From: Dasypus novemcinctus | Taxonomy: Eukaryota > Chordata > Mammalia > Cingulata > Dasypodidae | NCBI RefSeq assembly: GCF_030445035.2 | Contig: NC_080683.1 | Span: 93,519,675 to 93,583,674, forward strand | Length of the DNA: 64,000 nt | Direction: 5' to 3' | Part shown: one piece after another, positions 1-10,019 of the stretch | How positions within the stretch are numbered: position 1 is the stretch's first letter | Layout of the letters: every line of letters begins with the position of its first letter | Notes under the pieces: model-generated | The model's database searches: none | What the model saw: the letters and a program-made list of their open reading frames with translations, nothing else | What the model was told of the DNA's origin: nothing | Program-made: the position numbers and the translations under genes

Positions 1-330
1 CTCAAACAGTACAGACGTGTCTCTCTTCTCCAACACGAAGTGTCCCATGTGGAGCTGCCATCTATGGATCTGACCCACCCGGGAGACGGGTGGTGATGGG
101 ACTTCTTCCCCTGCTCTTTTGTACATTTTGTACCAAGTAAGTGACCAGGAGATATGCCCTTTCTAGACTCTTCATTCTGAACCATAAAGGGGTCATTTGC
201 TGACAGTTTCTCTTGTGCCCTAAACCCGTGTTCCCCCGATGCACCCTTTTAGAGCCTCACTCCACAGTAGTACCTGGGGACACAGGCAGGCTGGAAACAG
301 TCAGGATGCACCCGATCTGTGATGACTTTC
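1..330. other. Intergenic, no gene seen
   Basis: No reading frame with family resemblance and no recognisable repeat was seen here. It is the left flank upstream of CALHM6. Confidence 0.4.
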
Positions 331-429
331 AGGGGCTGGGTTGAGAACTACATGCTCTGGTCTATGCAGCCCCTAAACCTGACCCTCTCCTGCACCTCTG
401 GCCTCGTGATGTGTGATGTGACACCTTGC

Positions 430-690
430 TTCTCACCCTCGGTGCTCCCACCATTCTTTCTTTCCAACCACAGAACACCATGCTCCTTTTGCACCCCAGA
501 CTCTTTTTCATTCAGGTTTCAGCTAAATGTCATCTCCTCTCTGACGCTCTCTCAGAATACTCTAACATCTCTGCATAACCTTTACAACTTTTTTAAAATC
601 CCATTGTCCATACCCTTTCCCACAGTAGAAACTCCATGAGAGCAGAGTACATGTATTTTAATAGGCACTGTTACTTGCTCGTTGCCGCTC
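430..690 (+). repeat. L2 LINE 3' fragment (degraded)
   Basis: The stretch follows the 3' end of mammalian L2: pyrimidine-rich text with the series 'accatgctcc', 'tttgcac', 'caggtttcagctaaatgtca' and then 'tagaaactccatgagagcag'. The L2 tail seems to resume at about 1058 ('agtattttctgaa'), so the SINE at 684-1056 probably landed in this fragment. The assignment is by eye. Confidence 0.5.
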
Positions 691-1056
691 TCCCTCTCCC
701 AGTTGTCTGCTCTCTGTGTCCATTCCCTGTGTGTTCTTCTGTGTCCGCTTATATTCTTGTCAGGGGCACCAAGAATCTGCGTCTCTTTTTTCGTTGCATC
801 AGCTCTCCGTGTGTGCGGCACTACTCCTGAGCAGGCTGCACTTTTTTCGTGCTGGGCGGCTCTCCTTAAGGGGCACACTCCTAGTGCGTGGGACTCCTCT
901 ATGCGGGGGACAGCCCTGCGTGGCATGACTCTGTTTGCGCACATCAGCACTGCGCGTGGGCCTGCTCATCACAGGGGTCAAGGAGGCCCTGCGTTTGAGC
1001 CCTGGACCTCCCATGGGGTAGGCGGACGCCCTATCTATTGAGCCAAATCTGCTTTC
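684..1056 (-). repeat. DAS-III-type SINE (tRNA-derived, armadillo)
   Basis: Read on the minus strand, the element begins with a tRNA-like head. It has an A box near 1042-1030 (TGGCTCAATAGATAGGGCG) and a B box near 1001-991 (GGCTCAAACGC in place of GGTTCAAACCC). It then runs through the long DAS-type body, including the 'cgcccagc' and 'cgcacacacggagagctgat' blocks, and ends near the 'cagacaactgggagaggg' block close to 684. DAS-SINEs are known as tRNA-Ala-derived retroposons abundant in the nine-banded armadillo, so this is the strongest clue to the organism. It is a transposable element, not a functional tRNA gene. The left boundary is uncertain by about 15 bases. Confidence 0.87.
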
Positions 1057-1059
1057 TCA

Positions 1060-1745
1060 ACTAGTATTTTCTGAACAGCCAAGCACCCTTCTGTGCTGAC
1101 CAGCTCGAAGGTCCTGGAGGAAGAATTTGGCTATCCTCTAAGTGCTGACAGTGTTAGGACACACCTGGGGGCGAGCGGAACAAACCACAGAAATCAACCC
1201 TATCTATTCAGGTGCTAAAAAGCGAGTCACAGTTGACTGTCCTGCGGCAGCTCAGGTAGAGAGAACATGCAGTGTGAACCAGGTTGCTGGTTTTGTCTGA
1301 GTAGAGCAACATGGTAGAGAAGAGCAGAGCAACACAGGAGAATGAGAACTTGAACTGCACTTGGAGATGTAGCTTCTGCAAAAGAAACCAGAAATTTACC
1401 TTTGAATAAGGTTTCCAGTAAACCATCAGTTTCTTGTAATTGGTGGAAGTTTGGTTCAGGAACAAGGATGGTTGCAAAAGAGGAAAATCTGGCATTGTTC
1501 CAGTTGGCTTAAATTTTTTAAAGTATTACTTCACTGGATGGCTGCATTGGGGCAGGAAGGGAGTAAGGTAAGTCCCCTGATTCTCTGTGAGTTTGTGGGA
1601 GCGAAGGTAACAATGCATTCTCAGGAAAGGTCTCTGAGTTAGTGAAGAAAGGTAAGCTGTGCCTCTGCCCCCGAAATGGAGTGGGCGCCAGGAAGGTCAA
1701 AGGTATGTCTGCCTGGGTCTCTCAGCCAGGCATAGCTTGGTTGGA
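1060..1745. other. CALHM6 upstream region, no gene seen
   Basis: After a short L2-like tail to about 1080, no recognisable coding sequence or repeat was seen. This stretch is the distal upstream region of CALHM6 and could hold regulatory sequence. Confidence 0.4.
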
Positions 1746-1749
1746 ATGC

Positions 1750-1759
1750 GAAAGTAAAA
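1750..1759 (+). promoter_or_regulatory. IRF/ISRE-like element upstream of CALHM6
   Basis: The sequence GAAAGTAAAA differs by one base from the ISRE core GAAANNGAAA. It lies 171 bases upstream of the CALHM6 start codon and about 118 upstream of the TATA-like box. CALHM6 (FAM26F/INAM) is known as an IRF3-dependent, interferon-inducible gene in mouse and human. Function here is inferred from motif and position only; a match this short is common by chance. Confidence 0.35.
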
Positions 1760-1867
1760 CCTTACCAGGGTAGGAGAAACCCACTTCCCTTTCCTGAAGC
1801 TGCTTTTGAGCTGATTGTGTAATGCCCTAAACCCAAGCCCACCCAAAGCATATGACGAGCCGGGGCA

Positions 1868-1876
1868 TTTAAAAGG
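1868..1876 (+). promoter_or_regulatory. TATA-like box of CALHM6
   Basis: TTTAAAAGG lies about 50 bases before the start codon, which would place transcription start near 1895-1905 with a 15-25 base leader. The 3' part (TTAAAAGG) recurs at the same spacing in front of the CALHM pseudogene (16666-16673). This is a motif call without transcript support. Confidence 0.5.
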
Positions 1877-1920
1877 CAGAAGCATTCGGGCCAGTCCAAG
1901 GCGCTCCGGAGGCGGCGGCC

Positions 1921-3646
1921 ATGGAGAAGTTTCGCTCGGTGCTGGACCTGCACCTCAAGTACCGTCACACACTGGGCTACGGTCTGGTGACCCTGCTGAC
2001 CGCGGGCGGGGAGCGCATCTTCTCCACCGTCGTGTTCCAATGCCCCTGCAACGCCTGGAACCTGTCCTACGGCCTGGTCTTCCTCCTGGTGCCGGCGCTC
2101 GTCCTGTTCCTTCTGGGCTACGTGCTGAGCGCGCGCACGTGGCGGCTGCTCACGGGTTGTTGCCGGTCCCGCACCCGCAGGGGCTGCGGCGCGGCGCTGC
2201 GCGGCACCCTGGTGTGCGCGCAGCTGAGCTGCGTGGCCGCCGTCGCGCCGGTCACCTGGGTGGCGGTGGCGCTGCTCGGGGGAACCTTCTACGAGTGCGC
2301 GGTCAGCGGGAGCGCGGACGCCGCGCAGCGCCTGTGCCCCCCCCTCAGCTACACCTGCGCCTTGGAGCTGCGGCAGGTGCCGTGCCAGCAGGCTGAGACG
2401 AAAGAAGTGCAGGACCTTCTCAGCGTGCTCAAGGCGGAGTCACAGGTCAGGCGCGGGCGCTCGACGCCGGGCGGGCGCGGGGCCGGCAGGGGCTGGGAGC
2501 GGCGGGAGGGGCGAGCTCCTGCGGGGCAAACCGAGGTGCAGGGCTGAGGCTAACTTATGCAGAGGTCTCCGATGCGACCTTTCTCCAGACGGGCGACACC
2601 CTTAAAAAAAACTAGAGTGGCCGCTTGGGTCTAGTGAGTCCACAGGCGAATAATGAAGGAAAGCGAATACAAAGGAGGAAGGGCGCTCGTGCAAGGTGAG
2701 TACCTCCTCTGTGCCAGGTCCTGCGCTAGCCCCTTTACTTCCGACGTCCTTCTCTTCCATCTCGCAGCAACACCTCTCATGGTATTATGATCTCCATACC
2801 ATAAGGAATAACTGCCTAGGTCAAGCAGTCTCTCCAGTCAGCAGAAAGTAGAACTGTTGCAATAAAATGGCTTTGCTGTGGTGGAAGGACACCACCCTGC
2901 AATGCTTCTGAGCTTTCCAAGCCCAGAGGTTCTTTAAAGCGAACGTTCCTTTCCCTGGAGACATGTTGTGAGTTGAATGGGAGTGACATATGGACTTCTC
3001 CCTGGGACCTTGACATGGCTTGGAACACAACTGACTTTCCAAGCAGGAGGTGTACTGGGGTGGTGGAAGTAGGGGCATCAAGTTTACTGTGACTCTTTTC
3101 TTTTGAGAGATTAAATCCTAAGACTCTTGTTTGGTTCGTTGGTATAACTTGTGAAATAGTTCAAACTTGATCTGAGGATTTTTTTTTTTTTGAGTGACTA
3201 AATGGTTATTTTTGCTGTGTTTTCCTAAGGTCATAGGCTGGATGCTGATAGCCGCTGTTATCATCTTCATTCTGATTGTTAAAGCTGTCACCAGATGCTT
3301 CTCCCCAGTTAGTTTTCTGCAGCTGAAATTCTGGAAAATCTATCTGGAACAGGAGCAGCAGATGCTTCAAACTGAAGCCACACTGCATGCAACCGAACTG
3401 GCAAAAGAGAATGTTAAATGTTTCTTTGACAGCACACATCCAAAGGTTTACTCCACCCCAAGCATTAAAGACTGGCAACAAATTTCAGCACTATATACTT
3501 TCAGTCCAAAAGACCAGTACTACAGTATGTTGCATAAATACGTTAACAGAGAAGAGAAGAACCACAGCATCAGATCTTTAGGAGAGGTGGTTCCTGTTCT
3601 TGGCTTTGTAGATACACCTGGATTGAACACCACTGCTGAGTTATGA
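1921..3646 (+). CDS. CALHM6: CALHM6, calcium homeostasis modulator family member 6 (two coding exons)
   Basis: CALHM6 (formerly FAM26F/INAM) is a membrane protein of the CALHM large-pore channel family, expressed in immune cells and linked to macrophage-NK cell communication. Exons 1921-2445 (175 codons) and 3230-3646 (138 residues plus TGA) join in phase 0 to give 313 residues; human CALHM6 has 315. The start ATG has a strong context (gcggccATGg) and opens MEKFRSVLDLHLK, nearly the human N-terminus. Membrane segments lie near residues 20-37, 48-69, 98-121 and 178-200. The family disulfide cysteines are C41 and C43 (in FQCPC) plus C126 (FYECA) and C155 (VPCQQ). Exon 2 carries the conserved SFLQLKFWKIYLEQEQQ cytoplasmic helix. 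The donor after SQ (CAG/gtcagg) is weaker than consensus; the acceptor is ttcctaag/GTC. The reading frame is intact. Exon 1 is very GC-rich, exon 2 is not. Assignment is from recalled human protein sequence and is secure. Confidence 0.96.
2446..3229 (+). other. CALHM6 intron
   Basis: A 784-base GT-AG intron (gtcagg...ttcctaag). It contains a MIR-like fragment at about 2696-2830 and a T-run at about 3180-3191 shortly before the acceptor. No other feature was seen. Confidence 0.85.
2696..2830 (-). repeat. MIR SINE fragment
   Basis: The text 'gagtacctcctctgtgccaggtcctgcgcta' style opening, followed by the 'atctcgcagcaac' and 'ggtattatgatctcca' blocks and ending near 'cctaggtcaagcag', follows the reverse complement of the mammalian MIR 3' half. 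The copy is heavily diverged and lies within the CALHM6 intron. Confidence 0.45.
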
Positions 3647-3650
3647 ATAT

Positions 3651-3656
3651 AATAAA
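3651..3656 (+). terminator. Canonical AATAAA just after the CALHM6 stop codon
   Basis: A perfect AATAAA begins 5 bases after the TGA at 3644-3646. If used, the 3' UTR would be only some 25-30 bases. A second AATAAA lies at 3905-3910 and gives a more usual 3' UTR of about 280 bases, so which one is used cannot be decided from sequence. Confidence 0.45.
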
Positions 3657-3659
3657 AGT

Positions 3660-4330
3660 TCTTGGAATTATTATTTCCACACTGATATCTCTTATAACCG
3701 TTTTATAAATATAATCTCGATTGTAGACACATAGACCTTTAGGTATGAAATTAAAATTTAGAGGTTAACCTCTTTGTTTTATGTATATATATGTTTTTTA
3801 AATCAACATTAAGCAGTTCACTATAGCTGACACACTGGTATTAAACAAGAAGTCTCCTATCCCTAGTCCATGGTCCTTTCTGCTGAATAATAATGCTGCT
3901 TTCAAATAAAAGACTTTACTAGCAAAACAATGAAAGAGCAGTTGAACTTCAGACGTTTCTGTAGATTATCTGATGTTAATTTCAAGTTTACTTTCTTGCA
4001 GACACCATCTTCTTTGGAATTAAAAAATATACACATTTTATGACTCTGATATGGTACACTAAAGAAAAATATAAAAACCTGCTGTGAAAAGGAAAAGTAA
4101 TTTTTGGAAAAATCCGAAATTTGAGAAAGTGTTTTAGAATATTGGCAAGTGATAATTACTGTTTTTAGTTTGTAAGATTGGAGGAAAATATTGATGATAT
4201 TATAGTAGATTTGAAATATGCACAAAAGTAGCGAGGAGAGTATGATGAGTTCACCAGAGTGGCAAGTTAGGTAAGACCCATTACTATAGAAACAAATATA
4301 GGAATACAAATTGTGACCTGATTTAGATTA
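3660..4330. other. CALHM6 3' flank, no gene seen
   Basis: AT-rich sequence that probably includes the CALHM6 3' UTR up to the AATAAA at 3905-3910. No repeat family or coding frame was recognised in the remainder. Confidence 0.4.
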
Positions 4331-4359
4331 GGAGTGGGGAGAGGAGTCTTCCAGAGACT

Positions 4360-4720
4360 GAAATCTGTAAGGTGGGAAGAAGAGCAATTCAGTTAGAAGG
4401 AAGCATAGCTGCTAAGGCACTGAAGTGAGAAAGATCTTGACACGTGGGCGGGAGACTTCATGAAGGGCCTTGAAGTCATATGAATTATTTGGGTTTTTTT
4501 CCTATGAGTATTTTAGGAAGGTCTATCTGTTGGGGGGGGGCAGAGGAGGGAGTGGGGGTGGGCAACAGTGGAAGCTGGGAGACTAATCAGTGAAAGTAGG
4601 TGGGAGGTTGGGAAGGGTGAACTTGAACTGGGTCAACTGTGATGAAAATGGAAAACTTGGATGGATTCAGGATAGGTCTTGTTTGTGGATGTGACAAGAT
4701 TTGTTTATGTAAAGGATGCA
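4360..4720 (-). repeat. L2 LINE fragment (degraded)
   Basis: The plus strand shows the reverse complement of the L2 reverse-transcriptase C-terminal and 3' region: 'gggccttgaagtcat', 'ggaagctgggagactaatcag', then 'ggatggattcaggata'. These blocks come in the order expected for antisense L2. The copy is ancient and interrupted by low-complexity G-runs near 4530-4560. Confidence 0.5.
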
Positions 4721-5299
4721 AGGAGATGATATCTAGAGATAACATTCAGTTAGTTGATAATGATAGGATTTTTCAGGTGACACTTGTCTTTCATTCGATT
4801 GTCATTCCTGCCCACAGGCCAAATTTATCACTGTTTCCTGCATTTTAAGAAATGAAATACAGAAACTTCAAACTGTGAAACAATTGGGCACTGATCATGT
4901 TGAGCCACTCTTCCTCTCTTGGCAGACACTTGTGCTAGTTTTTGCACATTATTGCATAGAGTCATTAAAAAGAATTCGCCAGCAGGGCTGAGTTGTTGAG
5001 AGTCATATATAATGAGGAAGTTGGCAGCAGAAACTGCATGGTCAGTCTTTTCCTATTCTCTAATCAATACTTTTGAAAATCAAATTATACTTTCATTTTT
5101 GCTTCCTTTATTTCATTTTCCATTTTCTTTTTGAATATTCTTCCCTTTCACTAGTTTTTTTTCTGGGCTACCATTTATAGGTGCATTTGTAATAGTATCG
5201 TATTGTCTCCATTTTGCTGATTTATGTGCCACTGTCTCGAGTTTTTTTTAAATGAGTAATATCATCTATGTAGTTAGAAAAGTTAAGATGAATCTTTCC

Positions 5300-5480
5300 A
5301 CTGGTGTAGAGCTTTATGATGACAAAGCAGTTTGGCACCTTCTACCTCATTTCATTTTCACAGCAGCCTGTGGGGTGCAGGGAAACACATCACTCACATT
5401 TACAAGTGGTGTTAGAGACAAGGTTAGATGTTACATTACTAAGTCAGTGAAGGCAGAACTGAAGCGAGGGGCTAGTTCTT
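5300..5480 (-). repeat. MIR SINE fragment
   Basis: Antisense MIR pattern: 'acctcatttcattttcacagcagcctgtggggt', then 'acatttacaagtgg' and 'actaagtcagtgaaggcagaactg'. The blocks are in the expected order but well diverged. The call is by eye. Confidence 0.45.
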
Positions 5481-6576
5481 TCTAGACCATGCGGTTCAGT
5501 GTGACCACGTCCCTGTTTTTATTATTGAACAATATTTTTTCCCTTCTTCGCTCATGTGCCCTTATGCTAAGAGGTTCAGATGTCCTCAGGGACCCCCAAT
5601 ATTTTTTACCTCATCCTGAAACTTGGCAACTGCTGATGGCTTTTGGGAAATATAGAACACTACTTGGGATAAACCTAGCAAGACCAGGACTCAGCACAGT
5701 TAATTCATGGGTCACCATTGTTTGGCAGGACACACCATCCTCTGAGCTTGGCCCCAAGCAGGCCACATCTTGGACTCAAGAAGCATTTTGACACTCAGTG
5801 TGTATTTATTTGCTGAATTATTCTTCATAATCTCCTCTGGCTTTAGGTTGCCCTGAAGCCTTAAGCTCAAAAGAGACTTGAACACATCATCCGCTAATAA
5901 CAGTTGCTGAAAAACGACTATGTTGATCTAAGGGATGATTTGACATCAGATTGAGTACTGGCAAGATGATACCATTTACGGAGCATAAGATTAAGCATGG
6001 TCTCTGCTTCCTCCAGAAATGTCAGTGCTCTATGAACTAATTTAATGAGCAAGTCCTGAGGAAAGCACCCAATAATAGAATTGACTACATGCACAAAAGT
6101 CTAAAATAATCGTGGAACCCCTAAGTTTCACAACATCCTGCATCTTATCTACCAGGTGGCCTATAATAAATAACTCCTCCTCAGACAAAGGGCGGACAAA
6201 TGCTGTCTGAGTCAAGCCCAGCAGCAGAAGTCACTGCCCACTACTTGTCAGCAGCAAGCTTCCACAAAGAGCCTGCCTTGTGCCTCTCTGAAAGCTGAAT
6301 CTTCCATTGGCCTTATTTTGACTTATGCATGTGAAAGTGTTTCCTTTCCCACACCTACCTATGAAACATCTCTTGTAAAATGCAGTGCAATGACTGTGGA
6401 ATTGGTTATATTAAATTCTTATATAATGAAAGGAACTGTATCATAAAACAGGAATGTTCCATCAAGATCCTTGACCACTGGTCCAGACTATTAAAACTTC
6501 CAAAGGAAAGAAAACTCCTAAGAGACCAGGAAGTTTATTGACATTCAAAAATTGTGAGATATCAAACAAGAAAAGA
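5480..6576. other. Intergenic, no gene seen
   Basis: The open frame at about 5489-5791 has no recognisable domain, no conserved-looking start context and no neighbouring splice structure, so it is not called as a gene. No repeat family was recognised with confidence. Confidence 0.35.
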
Positions 6577-6941
6577 GTATTGGACTCGTGTCCCCCACAA
6601 AGACATGTGCAAGTCCTTTCTCCCAGTCCTGTGGGTGGGAACTCATTTGTAAATAGGATTTTTGAAGATCTCGGTAAGATGAGGCCAAATTAAATCAGGG
6701 TGGGCTTTAATCCAATATGGCTGGAGACCTTATAAGCAGAGGAAATTTGAACACATTAGTAGAAGGAACAGGAACAGACAAAGAAGATGGATCCCCACGT
6801 GACGGGGCAGAGACGGGTTGGCCTGATGATAACCTTGATTTTGGAATTCTGGCCTCCAAAACTGTGAGACAATAAATTCCTGTTGCTTAAGCCAACCCGT
6901 CTCTGGCAATTAGTCATAGAAGCCCTGGCATACTAAGGCAG
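6577..6941 (+). mobile_element. ERVL-MaLR solo LTR, MLT1-like
   Basis: A fossil LTR in plus orientation with the MLT1 landmarks in order: 'gtgtcccccacaaagac', 'gtgggtgggaactcatttgtaaatagg', 'aatccaatatggctgg', 'ccttataagc', and the 3' block 'aactgtgagacaataaattc' with its polyadenylation signal. About 365 bases, no internal region. It is old and diverged. Confidence 0.7.
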
Positions 6942-7094
6942 TTTTACAACATTTATGTACAGTTTAAAGAATAATAATAACACCTATGTAATAGCCACAG
7001 AGGGAAAGAAATAGAACATTTCCAGCAGCCCCCAAAACCCCTGCCCCATGTACCCCTCCACAATCACAGCTTTCGGCCCCGGGAACTGGGAATG

Positions 7095-7800
7095 ATCGTT
7101 TCCTTACTTTGATTGATAGTTTCACCATCTGTATGCTCATTCCTAAACAATCATTATTTAATTCTGCCAGTTTTTGAAATTTATATGAATGAAATAAATC
7201 ATCCTCTAAGAATTATTTTGTGCTCTTCTTGTTTGTTTTTGTTTGAGGGATGGCTAGACTGCAGGGGTCCTTTAAAAGGGGTCTGTGAGATTGAATTCAA
7301 ATTAAAAAAAAAAACATTTTTCTTGTGGGGACATGTTAGTGCAGGTATGATATATTTGTTAAATAATACACAGCATAGTGTGAACTTAGTGAGGGCTCCA
7401 TGGTTTTCACCTGACTGGCAAAGGGGTCCGTGGAACAAAAAAGTTTAAGAACCCCTGGGCTGCTAGAGCAATTTGTTTATTTTGATTTCTATGTATTATT
7501 CCCTTGTATGGTCACACCACAATGTAGTTATCCATTTAACTGCTGATGGGCATTTGGGTGTTCCCAGTTTCTGGCTCTTATGAGCAATGCTGGGCTGAAC
7601 TTCACAGGCTAGTATTGTGTTATGCCTGTGCAAGTGTTTAGCCACGGTGTGTTCCAAGAATAGAAGGTAGCACAGACCGTAAGCACATCTTCCAGTTTGA
7701 CAGATAATGCCAAGTATTTTCCAAAAGGACTGTACAATTTACACTACCATGAGAATTCCTACTGCTTCTCACCTCTGCAATACTTGGTATTTCCACCTGA
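7095..7800 (+). repeat. Old L1 3' UTR fragment, interrupted by a hAT MITE
   Basis: The flanks of the MITE at 7262-7457 read as one degraded L1 (L1M-type) 3' UTR: 'ccctt-gtatggtcacaccac' and 'atttaactgctgatgggcatttggg' to the right, followed by 'gagcaatgctgggctgaac' and 'ccaaaaggactgtacaatttacac'. The same element appears to continue at 8730-8950, so the material between 7800 and 8700 looks inserted. Confidence 0.6.
7262..7457. mobile_element. hAT-type MITE, copy A
   Basis: A 196-base element that aligns along its length with copy B at 53729-53918. It starts CAGGGGT and ends AACCCCTG, with shared internal blocks 'aaataatacacag-atagtgtgaactta' and 'ggcaaaggggtcc'. It has no coding capacity. 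The terminal repeat is diverged and no clean 8-base target duplication is visible, though GCTAGACT (7253-7260) and GCTAGAGC (7462-7469) match at 6 of 8 bases. Confidence 0.7.
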
Positions 7801-8094
7801 CTTTTTGTCACTCTAAGGCAGGTCAGCATAGGGAACTGGGAAAGCGGAAAGGGAGTCAGTGAGCAGAACATCTCAGGGGCAACAGAAAGCACTGGGGCAG
7901 CCAAGCCTGAGCTATTGTGTGCAAAACTCAGGGACCGTCTTGCAGCCTTAAACATCTTGCGCAGAACATCCGTTGTGAACAAGTAATTACATCTTGCCCA
8001 GCTCCATCTGTGGGAACAGAACACACAGGCTCTTACCGTAACCTTCCCTTCCAACTGAAGCCACAGGGCAAGAAAATCCTCCCACTTCATCCCT

Positions 8095-8287
8095 ACTTAA
8101 ACCCCGGCCCCAAGTCACTGCGAGTGCCTCTTCACTAGTAAGAGCGCCTGCCCTCACGACTCAAAGGGTGTACTGTAATTTCTTTCACTTTGCAACCATC
8201 TCTCTACTTGCTTAATTTGTGGCACGTCTTTGCATTCCTTCTCAGGATACAGCCGAGAACCTGGAAGCCACACCCGGTGGTTAACAA
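8095..8287 (+). mobile_element. LTR-like fragment, copy 1 of a paralogous pair
   Basis: This stretch is paralogous to 13033-13223. Shared blocks in order are 'cctcttcactagtaagagc', 'actttgcaa', 'tttaatttgtggcacgtc' or close variants, 'ttctcagga' and 'aacctggaagccacac'. The layout, with a cytosine-rich start, a degraded AATAAA region in copy 1 and a 'ggt-aacaa' end, resembles the R-U5 part of an ERV1-class LTR. The family name is not known to me. Confidence 0.5.
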
Positions 8288-8729
8288 CTCTGGTGAGTAT
8301 GTATGGCAGGGGGCAGTCCTAGCACCGCCTGCTGCCTTTCCCTGGGACCCACAGATACATCTTGTGCTCAGGACCAGGGGTGTCTGCCTGACGGGATAGA
8401 ACACAAACCCCTAGTAAACAAGGGGACTGCCTAGTAATTCCTTCATTGGAGACAGGCTGACTCTGGTGGGCTTGTTTACTGGCATCGAGGTCACACCCCG
8501 GGTGTCTCTGTCCCTGGCAGGGCGGGGGCAGGGTTCCTCCACTGCAACAGCATACAAACACCAGATGCATGGGAAGCATCTCCCTGCGCCCACCCCACGT
8601 GGAGACCTGCTGGCTCTGGGGAACTGACGCCCACTAGTGAAGCTGACCTTGCTCTCTCTTTCTATGTGAGGGCACGTCTTTCCATCAGAGCCTGTGCGAA
8701 TCGTTCTTTCGCTGGTGACCCGACACCTT

Positions 8730-8950
8730 TATCCTAGTGGGCCGACATCTCTTCAGGTGTCTTTCCTTCCGACTGATAGTATGTAATGGTGTCTCTCATT
8801 GTGGTTTTAACTGGCATTTCTGTCATCACTAAAGCCTTAAAGCATCTTTTCATATGTTTATTGGTTATCTGGATATCGTCTTTTATGAAATGTCTATTCA
8901 CGCCTTTGAACATTTTAAAAAATTTAAGTTGTCTGTGTTTTTCTATTGAG
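8730..8950 (+). repeat. Old L1 3' UTR fragment (continuation)
   Basis: The blocks 'gtctctcattgtggttttaa', 'agcatcttttcatatgttta' and 'atgaaatgtctattcacgcc' are typical of the same L1M 3' region seen at 7095-7800. Together they suggest one ancestral copy split by later insertion. Confidence 0.65.
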
Positions 8951-8989
8951 TCATAGGAATTCATTAATTACTTCATTCACTTCTGTCGA

Positions 8990-9380
8990 CAAGTATGTAT
9001 TAAGTGCCTACTGTGTTCTAGGGGTTTTCTAGGTTCTTGGGTATATCAGTGCAACAGCAAAGACCCTGCCCTTGGAGATCTTACATTCTAGGGGGGAAAG
9101 AAAGCCAATAAACACTAAGCATAATCAATAATAAATCTTCGGGTATGCAAAGAGGGGAAGAGTCCAATGAGAGAGAGAGTGAGCCTCTCAGAGGTATGAG
9201 GGATGCTTGGGGCTGCAGGAAGTTGTCCTCAGTGGAAGGAGTGAGCGGTTAGTGAGTATGGCCTCAGAGTGGTGAACTTGGGGGGAAAACAAGGCCATGA
9301 ACCAAGAGATATAAAGGGCTTTGCGGAGCAAGTTATGCAAGGGCTTTGGAGCCATTGTAAGTACTTTTACTCTAAATATA
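8990..9380 (-). repeat. L2 LINE 3' end
   Basis: The antisense L2 3' terminus is recognisable: 'tattaagtgcctactgtgttctaggg', 'gcaacagcaaagaccctgcccttgg', 'cttacattctagg', 'gccaataaacac', and further in 'gctttggagccattgtaag'. Order and spacing agree with L2. Confidence 0.65.
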
Positions 9381-9535
9381 ATGAAAAACCACACGTTTCC
9401 TACAATGACTAAATTCTCTGATGATTGAGTCAAACCATTTGTCCTTCTGGGATAACTAATAAAGTGCAAGAGGCTGATTAAAGGAAGGGAAGTGATGATT
9501 CTTTTACACTACGGGCATCCATAACTCCAGCTGGG

Positions 9536-9690
<155 letters not shown>

Positions 9691-10019
9691 ATTCTCTTAT
9701 GGTACCTTGAGAGTACACTTTTGCTAGTTTATTTTGCTAGGAAAATATTCTTTTAGAAAATTTTCTCATTCATTAAACAACACCTTGTCACAAAGAGGCC
9801 AACATCCACAAATATTGGCTTGACTTTCATTGTGGATCAAAACAAACCTCCCCTCCCCTGTATACAAACTCTCAGGTGGTCTCTTCTCCTTTGTCTCCTT
9901 TCCTTGGCAATTTGCTTATTAGTCACTTACCTTTTCTTCTTCAGGTATGTTTGCTGCTCTAGTTCAAAGCACTGTACGACTTTGTAAGAGAGTTCAGATA
10001 TAAGGTGTTGGGATGAGTT

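Noticed and set aside
319-1041. Overlapping open frames of 64-122 codons on both strands
   Set aside because: They lie across an L2 fragment and the DAS SINE; the translations are repeat-derived with no known domain or splice context.
1018-1056. Possible tRNA gene on the minus strand
   Set aside because: The tRNA-like head is the 5' part of a DAS SINE; the B box is degraded and the SINE body follows directly.
1815-2396. A 193-codon Arg/Gly/Ala-rich frame overlapping CALHM6 exon 1
   Set aside because: It is an out-of-frame shadow of GC-rich CALHM6 coding sequence.
5489-5791. 100-codon plus-strand frame
   Set aside because: No recognised domain, no conserved context, and no transcript evidence possible here; a chance frame is as likely.
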